Shown: positions 7,173 through 14,622, numbered from the stretch's first letter. The stretch is DNA of 18,800 bases from an uncultured Succinivibrio sp. (GCA_900767695.1 CAAGAC010000113.1:1-18800), one strand, 5' to 3'. The notes: a model not told the origin generated them from the letters alone. Made by a program: numbers and translations.

Positions 7173-8333
7173 TCAGCTCACCTTGGCCGAGGTCGGGTTG
7201 TACCTTCCCTCCTTCTCGCGCTTCTTTCCAGCGATCTGCTCCTCGGTAAAGCGCATGTACTTCACGCACTGGCGGTTGCGGTAGGCAAAGGCCAGGTGGA
7301 GCGTGCCGTCCTTGGACTGCATAAGGTATGGGTACTCGTACTGGGAGTTGTTCGTGCGGTTCTCCTCGCCGACGTATCCTTCGCCAGCCTCGACTATGCG
7401 CATGAGCGGGAAGGTGCGCCCGCCGTCCTCCGATAGCGCCACCGCGACCGGGCAGCGAAGCCCGGGCCAGGCAGCCTTGCCCTTCACGGGATGGCTAGTG
7501 CAGGTCGGGTTGCAGGCGATCGCTATCCTCCCGTCATCGAGCCTTATGGCGCTTATCCCCGAGTTGTTGTTGGGGAGCACCGTAGGCACCGGTGCAGTCC
7601 AGGTGTCGCCGTAGTCCTGCGAGCGGCTTGCGTAGATGAAGTCGGCCTCGCGCGATCTCATGAAGGCGGCAAGCTCGCCGCCTCCTATCTCGACTACATT
7701 GGCGTGGACGCGCCCGCGGCTCTGCGGCATTTCGACCTCGCGCCAGGATTTTCCCTGATCATCCGAGATCTTGAAGACAGTGGGATCGCCCGAGAGTCCG
7801 TCTGGAGAGTCGTTGCAGATCCAGTTGCCCATGATCCACCGTCCGTTCGAGAGGATCTGGATGGGCTGGCGGCAAAAGGTCCCTTCCTTGGGAAAGAGCG
7901 TCCTGTAAGGACCCCAGGTAAGGCCGCCGTCTTTAGACTCCTGCACCCTCACCTGCGAGGTGAACTGCATGTTGTCCTTGCCCGCCTGCCTTGCCTTCTG
8001 GGCGGTGTAAACCGCCCATACGGCCCCGCCGGGGGCGTTGAACAGCGAGGGGTTCTGCTCAGATCTCTCAGGATCCTTGGAGACTGGCGCAGGCTCGGTC
8101 CACTTCGACTGTCCGGCATGCAGCCTTGAGCAGACTATGCTGACGTCGGCGCTGCCCTCGAAGGAGCCAGCAAACCAGGCGCAGAGCATGCTCCCGTCGG
8201 ATAGCTCCAGGAGGCACGGAGCGTGCGCCGTGGCGTATGGCCCTGGCGGGACCAGGGCCTCGCAAAGCCCGGTCCTTGGGTTTCTCATGATCTCCCCGTC
8301 TCTGGGGAGATCCTCAAGCGTCCTGAACTCCAT
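7173..8333 (-). CDS. Sialidase-like Asp-box (BNR) protein, cytoplasmic
   Basis: This 386-residue protein is a predicted neuraminidase-type six-bladed propeller (BNR_2/COG4692-like). Four Asp-box motifs (S-x-D-x-G-x-T-W) are visible: SKDGGLTW 133-140, SDDQGKSW 190-197, SQDYGDTW 238-245 and SEDGGRTF 301-308. The opening HAPCLLELSDGSMLCAWF with EGSADVSI, and the later NNNSGISAIRLDDGR, are family hallmarks. No signal peptide is present, so it should act in the cytoplasm on imported material and not on host glycans. The ATG follows the YhcH-family stop directly (TGA-ATG), with AAAGGAGG a few bases upstream, so the genes are cotranscribed. True sialidase activity is not shown; members of this family may act on other acidic sugars or have lost catalysis. 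Confidence 0.82.
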   Translation of the reverse strand: MEFRTLEDLPRDGEIMRNPRTGLCEALVPPGPYATAHAPCLLELSDGSMLCAWFAGSFEGSADVSIVCSRLHAGQSKWTEPAPVSKDPERSEQNPSLFNAPGGAVWAVYTAQKARQAGKDNMQFTSQVRVQESKDGGLTWGPYRTLFPKEGTFCRQPIQILSNGRWIMGNWICNDSPDGLSGDPTVFKISDDQGKSWREVEMPQSRGRVHANVVEIGGGELAAFMRSREADFIYASRSQDYGDTWTAPVPTVLPNNNSGISAIRLDDGRIAIACNPTCTSHPVKGKAAWPGLRCPVAVALSEDGGRTFPLMRIVEAGEGYVGEENRTNNSQYEYPYLMQSKDGTLHLAFAYRNRQCVKYMRFTEEQIAGKKREKEGRYNPTSAKVS

Positions 8334-8801
8334 TCAGGCCTCCTTTGACCCGCCATGCGGGATCTCAAGCTTTATGACGGCCTTGAGAAAGCGCGTCCTC
8401 TCGCCAGGATCGCGGCAGGCCATGTGGGCGTCATCGGGGAAGGCCGCCCAGCACATCCCCTCGGGAACGTCGAAGGAAACAGCGCCCTCGCCGGAGAGGA
8501 CCTGCTTGTCCTTCACCGGATCGTAGTCGTCATCGGGGTCAAGGTCCTCGAGATCGCTCCACAGCACCCTCTCGCAGCCCTTGAGCATCACCTGCACGTC
8601 GATGTGCCTGCGGTGCGCCTCGAACGTCCCGTCCTCCACGATGGCGGTGTCCCCCTCCTGGATGAAGAGGAAGCCGCTTTCGAACTCGACGCGGCAGGGC
8701 CTGGGGGAGGGGCCGAGCCCCTCCAGCGTCTTGAGCGCGTTCCCGATCCCGGGCAGGGAGCCCTGGTAGTCCAGGAGGTTTCTTCTATTGCAGATGATCA
8801 T
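8334..8801 (-). CDS. YhcH/YjgK/YiaL family protein (NanQ-like sugar anomerase candidate)
   Basis: This 155-residue cytoplasmic protein belongs to the DUF386 cupin-like family. Conserved elements are FEAHRRHIDVQVML (residues 60-73, with E61, H63, H66 and D68) and FPDDAHM (121-127). E. coli YhcH (NanQ) acts on sialic acid ring forms in the nan operon, and relatives sit with other acidic-sugar pathways. I start it at ATG 8801, whose ATGA overlaps the TRAP permease stop and which has GGGGTG six bases upstream. The open frame to 8843 lies inside the permease gene. Its position between transporter and sialidase-like gene suggests it prepares the imported sugar for catabolism. No aldolase, kinase or epimerase gene follows in this operon. 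Confidence 0.87.
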   Translation of the reverse strand: MIICNRRNLLDYQGSLPGIGNALKTLEGLGPSPRPCRVEFESGFLFIQEGDTAIVEDGTFEAHRRHIDVQVMLKGCERVLWSDLEDLDPDDDYDPVKDKQVLSGEGAVSFDVPEGMCWAAFPDDAHMACRDPGERTRFLKAVIKLEIPHGGSKEA

Positions 8802-10762
8802 GCCTGCACCCCCGGCAGCGCGCGGGCGCGCTTCCAGTTCCACGCAAGCGTCGCCGCGCCGATGACGATCGCCGCGACCGAGGTCATGGGCTCGGGGCTG
8901 ATGAGGCCTGCCGCCGCGATGAAGGTCAGGAGCCTTGCAGGGGCTGGCAGGAAGGTCTTGTAGTAGCCCGAGACCGTGATGGCGAGGAAGTAGGTGCCAA
9001 GCAGGAGCTGGACTGCGCCGATGGCTATCTGCGCGATGGAGCCTTCAAGCAGGATCGCCGGGTTGTAGATGAAGACGAACGGGACCATGAAGCCCACGAG
9101 CGCGTAGAGCATGCCGTTGATGCCGGTCTTCATGGCGTCGGCGCCCGCGATGCCCGCAGCCGTGTAGGAGGCCACGCATACCGGCGGGGTGATCTGGGCC
9201 ATGATGCCGTAGTAGAACACGAACATGTTCGCGCAGAGGGCGTCCACGCCCAGCGAGCGGATGATCGGCACGAAGAGCACCACGCCCACGAGGTAGGCGG
9301 CTACAGTCGGCAGGGCCATGCCGAGCAGCATGCAGCCGGCCATCGCGATTAGCAGCGCGATGAAGAGGTAGCTGGTGCCCAGGGAGCCGATGGTCGAGGA
9401 GAGGTTGGTTGCAAGCGAGGTCTGGCCGGTCACCACGTTGATGATGATCCCGCAGGCCGCGGTCGGGATGGCGATTTCAGCAGACTGCTTGGCCCCGCGC
9501 AGGCAGCATTTGCCAAGCTCCTTTAGCCCCACGAAGTTCTTCCTGCCGCCCACGAAGTAGCTTATGGCGTTGCACACGAGGATCGAGCCGATGCCGACCA
9601 TGCCCGAGCGCATCAGCGAGGCGCCGGAGACGATCCAGACGACCAGCATGATGATCGGGATGAGGAGGTACAGGCGCGGCAGGATCGGCTGTGAGACCTT
9701 GATCTTCGCGTCGGCCATGCCGTTTCTCACGGCGCGCTTGCGCGCAAGGAAGGTCACGAGCACGAAGACGCCGAAGTAGTAGGCGATTGCCGGGATGATG
9801 GCCCCGCAGGCGACCGAGAAGTAGCTCACGCCGAGCATCTCGGCCATGATGAAGGCGCCCACGCCCATGATCGGGGGCATGATCTGCCCGCCGGTGGAGG
9901 CGACGGCCTCGATGGCGCCGGCCTCCTGCGGGGCGTAGCCTATCTTCTTCATCATCGGGATGGTCATGACGCCGGTCGTCGAGACGTTGGCTACCGCCGA
10001 TCCAGAGACCATGCCCATGAGGGCCGAGGACATGACCGCGGCCTTGGCAGGGCCGCCTGACGAGTTGTTCGAGAACTTCATGCCGATGTCGATCAAAAGC
10101 TGCCCGCCGCCGCAGGTGCTGAAGAACACCCCGAACACGATGAAGTAGAAGAGCGCGGACGCCGAGGTGTAAAGCGGGGTGCCAAAGACGCCGGCCTCGG
10201 TCATGGTCATGCCGATGGCGAACTGGTCGAGCATCTGGTCAAAGGGCAGGGCCTTGGTGTAGAGGATCCCCGGCAGGTGCGGCGAGGCCCAGGCGAAGGC
10301 GATGAAGGCGATGATGAAGCCAAAGAGTATGGTGCCAAGCGAGCGCCTTACTGCCTCGAGCAGCAGCAGTATGGTGACCGCCATCGCGTACTTGTCCAGC
10401 GGCAGGACGTCGTCCACGAAGGGCACGAAGTCGCGCAGGCGGGAGTACTGGGTGATGGCGTACCACCCAAGGAAGACGATCCCGGCAAAGGCTATGAGGT
10501 CGAGCCAGTTCAGGAAGCTCCTGGCAGAAAGCTCCTCGGGCGATGGCGCGCGGCCCTCTGCCTCGGTAAGCTTCCTGACCTTGTCGCGGTAGCGCTTGTC
10601 TGCAGGGAAGTACATGTAGATTAGAAAGAGCGCGAGCACCAAGTGCACCGGGCTTTGCAGCATCGGGGTCAGCTGCTTGACCAGCGCCAGGTAGAGCTGG
10701 AAGCAGAAGAACACGATGGTGACGGCTATCATGGCCGTCTTGCGTATATCCAAGCGTGGCAT
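8798..10762 (-). CDS. TRAP transporter fused permease, 4TM/12TM type (TAXI-associated)
   Basis: This 654-residue integral membrane protein joins the small (DctQ-like, about four helices) and large (DctM-like, about twelve helices) TRAP subunits in one chain. The large domain shows GGPAKAAVMSSALMGMVSGS followed by NVSTTGVMTIPMMKK, then GMALPTVAAYLV and MAQITPPVCVAS, all typical of the fused type that works with TAXI binding proteins. It would import its substrate with an ion gradient. I chose ATG 10762 (MPRLDIRKTAM); the in-frame ATG 10822 lies in the loop region of a strong hairpin and gives an implausible leader. No strong ribosome site is visible for either start. The stop overlaps the next ATG as ATGA. 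Confidence 0.9.
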   Translation of the reverse strand: MPRLDIRKTAMIAVTIVFFCFQLYLALVKQLTPMLQSPVHLVLALFLIYMYFPADKRYRDKVRKLTEAEGRAPSPEELSARSFLNWLDLIAFAGIVFLGWYAITQYSRLRDFVPFVDDVLPLDKYAMAVTILLLLEAVRRSLGTILFGFIIAFIAFAWASPHLPGILYTKALPFDQMLDQFAIGMTMTEAGVFGTPLYTSASALFYFIVFGVFFSTCGGGQLLIDIGMKFSNNSSGGPAKAAVMSSALMGMVSGSAVANVSTTGVMTIPMMKKIGYAPQEAGAIEAVASTGGQIMPPIMGVGAFIMAEMLGVSYFSVACGAIIPAIAYYFGVFVLVTFLARKRAVRNGMADAKIKVSQPILPRLYLLIPIIMLVVWIVSGASLMRSGMVGIGSILVCNAISYFVGGRKNFVGLKELGKCCLRGAKQSAEIAIPTAACGIIINVVTGQTSLATNLSSTIGSLGTSYLFIALLIAMAGCMLLGMALPTVAAYLVGVVLFVPIIRSLGVDALCANMFVFYYGIMAQITPPVCVASYTAAGIAGADAMKTGINGMLYALVGFMVPFVFIYNPAILLEGSIAQIAIGAVQLLLGTYFLAITVSGYYKTFLPAPARLLTFIAAAGLISPEPMTSVAAIVIGAATLAWNWKRARALPGVQA

Positions 10763-10809
10763 GGCTGATGATTTCTCGGAAAGTGGATGGATCTGGGGCG
10801 TTCCGCAAG

Positions 10810-10834
10810 GCAGGGCAGGCAAAGCCTGCCCTGC
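10810..10834 (-). promoter_or_regulatory. Intercistronic hairpin between TRAP binding protein and permease
   Basis: GCAGGGCAGGC (10810-10820) and its exact complement GCCTGCCCTGC (10824-10834) surround a three-base loop, giving an 11-bp GC-rich stem with no U-run on either side. It lies between the binding-protein stop (10850) and the permease start (10762). In binding-protein transporter operons such hairpins often block 3' decay or partly attenuate transcription, so the binding protein is made in excess. That role is inferred here. Confidence 0.65.
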
Positions 10835-10849
10835 GTTCAGGACTGAGGA

Positions 10850-11869
10850 TCACTTGGCTGCGTAGCCGTTGTCCTCGTAGAAGGCCTTCGCGCCCGGGTG
10901 CAGGGCGACGCCGGTGAGCTCTAACGAGCCAGCGACCTTCGGATCGAAGTACTTGAGCGCGGCGACGAGATCGCCAAGCTCGGAGGCGTGATCGGCAAGG
11001 GCCTTGGTCAGGGCGTAGGCCACCGCGTCGTCCATGGTGGTGGAGACGAGCACGACCTGCTGGGAGCCGACGGTCCTGATTGCCTCGGTCTGGCCCTTCC
11101 AGGTGTTGGGCTCGACGGTCACGTCGTCATAGCCCATGGCCTTGAGCCTGGCCATGGTATCGTCGCCAAGCTGGACGTCGTACATCTCGTGGGTCAGGCA
11201 CAGCTCGGTGGTGTTGGACTGGCCGGCGCCGATGTGGTCGATGGTCATGTCGTAGAGATCGTCCTGAAGCCCGGACTTGATGGCGTCGCCGCCTGTCTTC
11301 TCGACCTGGCCGCCCCAGGACTTCACGGCGTCAAGCGAGGCGCCCGCCGCCTCGAAGACCTTCTCGGCCGAGAGCTCGCCCAGGGTGCCGTTCTTCTTGA
11401 TAACGATCTTAACGGGGTACTTCTTGGCGACCAGATCCTCGATGGTCTTGATCCCGGTCTTGTCGACAAACTTCTTTGTGAACATCACGTTGATGAAGTC
11501 ATGCCCGAGGCCGCCTGCCAGAACAGCGATGTTCTTGGTGGCGGGGCGCCCGAGGATGCCGGTCTCCTGCGACCACTTGGCAGGGGCGGAGTTTGACATC
11601 ACGATGTCGCACTTCGCCGCGTTGTTGACGATGAGAGGGGCGCCGACGCCGCCAGGGGAGGTGGTGGTGATGGTTATGTTCGACCCCTTGGGCAGCCCCT
11701 TGACCATCACGCTCTGGATGGCGGTGGCGTAGCTGTAGGCCGCGGTTCCGACTTCCTGGGCGGCGAAGGTGATGTTCACGGGCTTGGTGAGCTCCGGGAC
11801 GGCGGCTGAGGCCGAGGCGCCTGCGGCAATCATGCATGCCGCTGCGGCGGCGGTGAAGACCTTGTTCAT
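10850..11869 (-). CDS. TAXI-family TRAP transporter substrate-binding protein
   Basis: This 339-residue secreted periplasmic protein has a clear signal peptide: MNK, a hydrophobic Ala-rich core, then cleavage near SASA-AVPEL around residue 23. The mature part opens with NITFAAQEVGTAAYSYATAI, the substrate-pocket segment typical of TAXI proteins, and continues with TTTSPGGVGAPLIVNN. The start at 11869 is supported by the signal peptide and by GGAGAC about ten bases upstream; the frame open to 11938 has no signal character. It is the first gene of the operon with the fused permease, a YhcH-family gene and a sialidase-like gene. Known sialic acid TRAP systems use DctP-type binding proteins, so this pairing is unusual. 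Known TAXI ligands include glutamate and other carboxylates. Confidence 0.9.
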   Translation of the reverse strand: MNKVFTAAAAACMIAAGASASAAVPELTKPVNITFAAQEVGTAAYSYATAIQSVMVKGLPKGSNITITTTSPGGVGAPLIVNNAAKCDIVMSNSAPAKWSQETGILGRPATKNIAVLAGGLGHDFINVMFTKKFVDKTGIKTIEDLVAKKYPVKIVIKKNGTLGELSAEKVFEAAGASLDAVKSWGGQVEKTGGDAIKSGLQDDLYDMTIDHIGAGQSNTTELCLTHEMYDVQLGDDTMARLKAMGYDDVTVEPNTWKGQTEAIRTVGSQQVVLVSTTMDDAVAYALTKALADHASELGDLVAALKYFDPKVAGSLELTGVALHPGAKAFYEDNGYAAK

Positions 11870-11971
11870 TCTGGTTGTCTCCAATGTTTGTTTGTTGAGC
11901 TTGCTTCTTGTAATTCCACCGTCCGCTGAGCGAAACATGGCAATACCGCTCTCGGACGATGGTTGTATGCA

Positions 11972-12000
11972 AGCATAGTATGAGCGAGAACAAACATCAA
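11972..12000 (-). promoter_or_regulatory. Candidate promoter of the TAXI-TRAP operon
   Basis: Read on the minus strand, TTGATG (12000-11995) and TATGCT (11977-11972) are exactly 17 bases apart, each matching four of six consensus positions. Transcription would start near 11965, leaving a leader of about 96 bases before the binding-protein ATG. An ATGAGCG heptamer (11980-11986) lies inside the spacer, and a CRP-like site lies just upstream. Confidence 0.5.
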
Positions 12001-12050
12001 AATGGGAATGTGATTACATTCACGCATTTGATTTAAATAGAATCGCTCAT
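11980..12050. repeat. Inverted heptamer pair ATGAGCG ... CGCTCAT around the promoter
   Basis: ATGAGCG at 11980-11986 lies between the candidate -10 and -35 boxes. Its inverted copy CGCTCAT is at 12044-12050, upstream of the CRP-like site, with 64 bases from start to start. A near-copy, CTGAGCG, lies downstream at 11926-11932. The placement fits operators for a repressor. Confidence 0.5.
12009..12024 (-). promoter_or_regulatory. CRP-like binding site
   Basis: TGTGA-TTACAT-TCACG matches the CRP consensus TGTGA-N6-TCACA at nine of ten core positions. It lies nine bases upstream of the candidate -35 box, centred at about -51.5 from the inferred start. That is between the usual class I (-61.5) and class II (-41.5) positions, so either the start site or the mode of action differs from the standard case. 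Catabolite control would fit a sugar-uptake operon. Confidence 0.55.
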
Positions 12051-12167
12051 TTTTACGGTATTCCACTCACTGGAAAGAACTTGAAATTTGCTGAAATAAA
12101 AATCTAATAGGCTGAACAATAAGGATTAATTTAGTAAAGAACGCAAATGAAGAGGGCAGGAGGATAG

Positions 12168-12195
12168 ATGAGCGTTTATGATTGATATCGCTCAT
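12168..12195. repeat. Inverted heptamer pair ATGAGCG-N14-CGCTCAT
   Basis: ATGAGCG (12168-12174) and CGCTCAT (12189-12195) are perfect inverted copies with half-sites 21 bases apart, about two helical turns. This is a typical layout for a dimeric regulator that contacts one face of the DNA. It is the same heptamer as at 11980 and 12044, so one protein could bind all copies. Confidence 0.55.
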
Positions 12196-12250
12196 AAGAA
12201 TACGAGAAAATAGTGCTAAAGCGTGCAGCGAAAGACATCCTGGCCAGCGC

Positions 12251-12732
12251 AAGCGCAGGGGAAGCGGCGAGGCGGATGATTAAAGGACAGCACAGGCTGG
12301 CCTTGGCAGCAGGCACGGCAAAACGAAAGCACGCAAAAACTTGCGGTCTTCAGTCTCAAGAAAATGGGGAATAAGAGAAAGAAAGCAAAAGCCCGAGGGT
12401 GTATCTGCCGTATACGACTCCTTGAACCAGTGTGTTCAAGTTTGGCACCTGACGTCTGCCTTTAGGCTTCTCCGGAGCTGGGAACTGGCCCAGGTCAGAG
12501 CCTGCACAATGGCGGCGGGAAGGCGCCTAAGTCATCTGTAGTATCGGCTCAGGGTGAAAACAGCTGGATTGCACCCCAGGGTTAACTTTCCGGTAATTGC
12601 TTACCGTGATTACAGAGTACCAAATCCACGTGGCTGGAGCAATACACAAACGCTTGTTCTGCACGAAATTGGAACGCCGTTCAAAGTTTGCGGCCAAATT
12701 GCGTTAATTCTGCGATCGGCGGCAAGGTTCCA
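12251..12732. other. Non-coding stretch downstream of the methyltransferase gene
   Basis: I see no gene here. Two perfect inverted repeats stand out: CTTGAAC-N6-GTTCAAG (12421-12440) and CGGTAA-TTGC-TTACCG (12591-12606). A nearly pure purine tract runs on the plus strand at about 12357-12390. No U-run follows either hairpin, so a methyltransferase terminator is not obvious. Base composition is lower in GC than the coding regions, as expected of relaxed or decaying sequence. Short plus-strand frames at 12341-12541 and 12554-12913 look spurious; the latter runs antisense into the methyltransferase gene. Confidence 0.5.
12421..12440. repeat. Perfect inverted repeat CTTGAAC-N6-GTTCAAG
   Basis: The seven-base arms at 12421-12427 and 12434-12440 are exact complements around CAGTGT. 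The arrangement fits either an operator or a small hairpin. It stands alone in the gene-free stretch, about 230 bp from the nearest heptamer pair. Confidence 0.45.
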
Positions 12733-14199
12733 TCAGTTGAGCGCTTGCCTTGTCGGATCAATCCACTTGTTGACGGCCACATCGCAGTTGCGCTCGCTAA
12801 GCCCCCTGCTCCTGATCTCCTTCCCGATGCGTGCTATGACGTCCTCAGGCGGGAAGGGCATGGCGTTCACCTCGGTTGCGTTGACCTGGGTTGAGCCGTT
12901 GAGGATGCGGTAGTAGCGGTCGTAGATGGAGGAGCTCAGCAGCGCGGGGATCCCGAAGGCCTCGTCCTCCGATCCGCACCTGATGAAGTTGAGCTTGTTG
13001 TCCGTGCTGATGAGGCTGCAGCCTGGGTGACAACCTGCAAGCCAGAGCGCGCACTGGAGGCGGCGGCGCTCCTCCTTTGAGGTGAAGCGCTTGACGAGGA
13101 CGTAGTCGGCGTTCTCCTGCGCAAGCGCGCCCCTTGATGGAATGATGAACTCGTCATCCTTCCCCAAGGGCCAGGTCACGCGGCTGTTCCTGATGTGCTG
13201 GGGGCCTAGGAGCGGGATGGCGCCTTCATGGCCATTGCTTCTGAGCGCGCCGCGCTCGCGGAATCTGACCACCAGCCCGGTTTTCATGCGCAGGCCATTT
13301 GATCCAAGCGTGGAGCCTAGGCTCCTGAGCTTTTCGAGCACCGCCTCGTCCTCATGGCTCTGCGCAAGATAAACGCAGCCGTCGGCGCCGACGATGGTTC
13401 CGTAGCCGAGCTTGCATGACGAGGTATTCGCGAAGTCCGGGGTGCCCGAGCAGGAGATCTCAATCCTGCGCGGACGCTCCGAGGTCTTGCGCGCCTTGAT
13501 GATCATGGTCTCCTGCAGCACGGGATCGCCTTTAAACACCTCGCCCCTGCTTTTGAAGAGGTGGATGCGCTCGATGGCGCAGCGCGAGAGGAGGTATTCC
13601 CGAAAGCGCGCGAAGTAGGCGCCCGAGGTCCAGGATCTCGGGATGATGTAGGCAAGCTGTCCGCCTGCTTGAAGGTTCCTCACTCCCATCGCCATGAAGA
13701 GAAAGTAGAGGTTGGGCGCGCCGTCGCAGACTGAGGCCATGTGCCGCGCCTCGGCGGAGGCCTTGTTCAGCTTGCGGTAGGGCGGGTTGCCGATCACGAG
13801 ATCGAACACTCCGTCTCCATCGCCGTTGCCGAAGTCCTGCGAGGTGAGGTAGTTCTCGGCGCGGATGGAGCATGACGCGCCGCACTCGTCTGCGAGCGCG
13901 TCCATGGCGCGCCTTAGGAGCGGCAGCACTGCGGGATCGCTCTCGTAGCAGGCAAGCTCTATCCTTCCTGCGTAGCCTGAGTGCCTGATCCTCTCTGTTA
14001 GAGCCGAGCGGAGGATCCCGCTTCCGGCTCCGGCATCGAGGATCCTGAGCACTGGCCTTGAAGGATCAATGTCGAACAGCCCTGCCATGAAGGAGGCGGC
14101 ATCCGCTCCTGTGAAGAACTGCCCGTAGGCCTTGCGCTCCTGCTTGGGCATCCTCTCGGTGAAATCCCTGGTCTCGCGCAGGATCCGGTCCATGAGCAT
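12733..14199 (-). CDS. Adenine-N6 DNA methyltransferase, Eco57I/PstI-like
   Basis: This 488-residue protein is a class I SAM-dependent DNA methyltransferase. It shows KAYGQFFTGA (residues 23-32, the GQFFTP-like entry motif), the SAM-binding motif I ILDAGAGSG (53-61) and the catalytic motif IV NPPY (138-141). The C-terminal half should carry target recognition; its late segment LNGSTQVNATEVNAMPFP is typical of the Eco57I/PstI/BsuBI group. It should methylate adenine at N6 in a specific sequence. The start at 14199 has AAGGA nine bases upstream. No restriction endonuclease gene is recognisable on either side, so it is either solitary or the survivor of a lost restriction-modification pair. The upstream neighbour is only 45 bases away and on the same strand, so the two are probably cotranscribed. 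Confidence 0.87.
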   Translation of the reverse strand: MLMDRILRETRDFTERMPKQERKAYGQFFTGADAASFMAGLFDIDPSRPVLRILDAGAGSGILRSALTERIRHSGYAGRIELACYESDPAVLPLLRRAMDALADECGASCSIRAENYLTSQDFGNGDGDGVFDLVIGNPPYRKLNKASAEARHMASVCDGAPNLYFLFMAMGVRNLQAGGQLAYIIPRSWTSGAYFARFREYLLSRCAIERIHLFKSRGEVFKGDPVLQETMIIKARKTSERPRRIEISCSGTPDFANTSSCKLGYGTIVGADGCVYLAQSHEDEAVLEKLRSLGSTLGSNGLRMKTGLVVRFRERGALRSNGHEGAIPLLGPQHIRNSRVTWPLGKDDEFIIPSRGALAQENADYVLVKRFTSKEERRRLQCALWLAGCHPGCSLISTDNKLNFIRCGSEDEAFGIPALLSSSIYDRYYRILNGSTQVNATEVNAMPFPPEDVIARIGKEIRSRGLSERNCDVAVNKWIDPTRQALN

Positions 14200-14244
14200 G
14201 GCGACTGTTCCTTGTCCTGTAAGAGTTTATCGGCAGGAGATCCG

Positions 14245-14622
14245 TCATTGCGCCGCCAGCGCGATGAGGATCAGCACCATGCAGAGGAGCGCAAGGCCGG
14301 CAAGCCCGGTGACGGTTTTCTCGAGGTCGAGTCTCCCGCAGATCTTCGCGATGAAGCGCTGGCGGTCGATGTAGGCCTCCTCCAGGCTGTAGCGGATCCC
14401 GGTGTCCACTCCGAGGGGCACGCCTTCCTTTCTCGCCTTGGCGAGAATGCGCTTGAGCGAGGCGTCCATGGCGCGGCCGGTCCTGGTCCTGCCTTCATCT
14501 CTCTCCTCGTACTCCTTGAGCCAGAGATCGGGATCGAGCGAGTCGAGCATGTCCCTGGCAAGATCCGAAAGGCTCCTGCGGTTTATGAATGCGCTGATGA
14601 TGTTCTTCACGAGAAGGATCAT
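14245..14622 (-). CDS. Unknown small protein with C-terminal membrane helix
   Basis: I do not recognise this 125-residue protein. The N-terminal part is charged and helical (SLSDLARDMLDSLDPDLWLKEYEERDEG, for example, in two overlapping pieces, then KRILAKARKEG). It ends in one strong hydrophobic helix, TVTGLAGLALLCMVLILIALAAQ-like, at the extreme C terminus, as in tail-anchored inner-membrane proteins with the bulk in the cytoplasm. The start is uncertain: ATG 14622 is the best choice, but no ribosome site precedes it, and the frame is open back to 14760 through a region that should hold promoters. It lies 45 bases before the methyltransferase on the same strand. A functional link is possible but unsupported by any motif. 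Confidence 0.6.
   Translation of the reverse strand: MILLVKNIISAFINRRSLSDLARDMLDSLDPDLWLKEYEERDEGRTRTGRAMDASLKRILAKARKEGVPLGVDTGIRYSLEEAYIDRQRFIAKICGRLDLEKTVTGLAGLALLCMVLILIALAAQ

Larger units (their letters stand above)
11939..12250. other. AT-rich control region upstream of the TAXI-TRAP operon
   Basis: This stretch is far richer in A and T than the genes around it and has no convincing gene. It holds the candidate promoter, the CRP-like site and the four heptamers listed separately. Short frames on both strands have no ribosome site and no recognisable protein. Confidence 0.6.

Noticed and set aside
7402..7408. Further ATGAGCG heptamer
   Set aside because: It is a single copy inside the sialidase-like coding sequence, with no inverted partner nearby.
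12421..12440. tRNA T-arm or tRNA gene suggested by GTTCAAG
   Set aside because: No acceptor stem, anticodon arm or CCA end can be drawn around it.
12554..12913. Plus-strand frame entering the 3' end of the methyltransferase gene
   Set aside because: It has no ribosome site and no family resemblance, and it overlaps a clear gene on the other strand.
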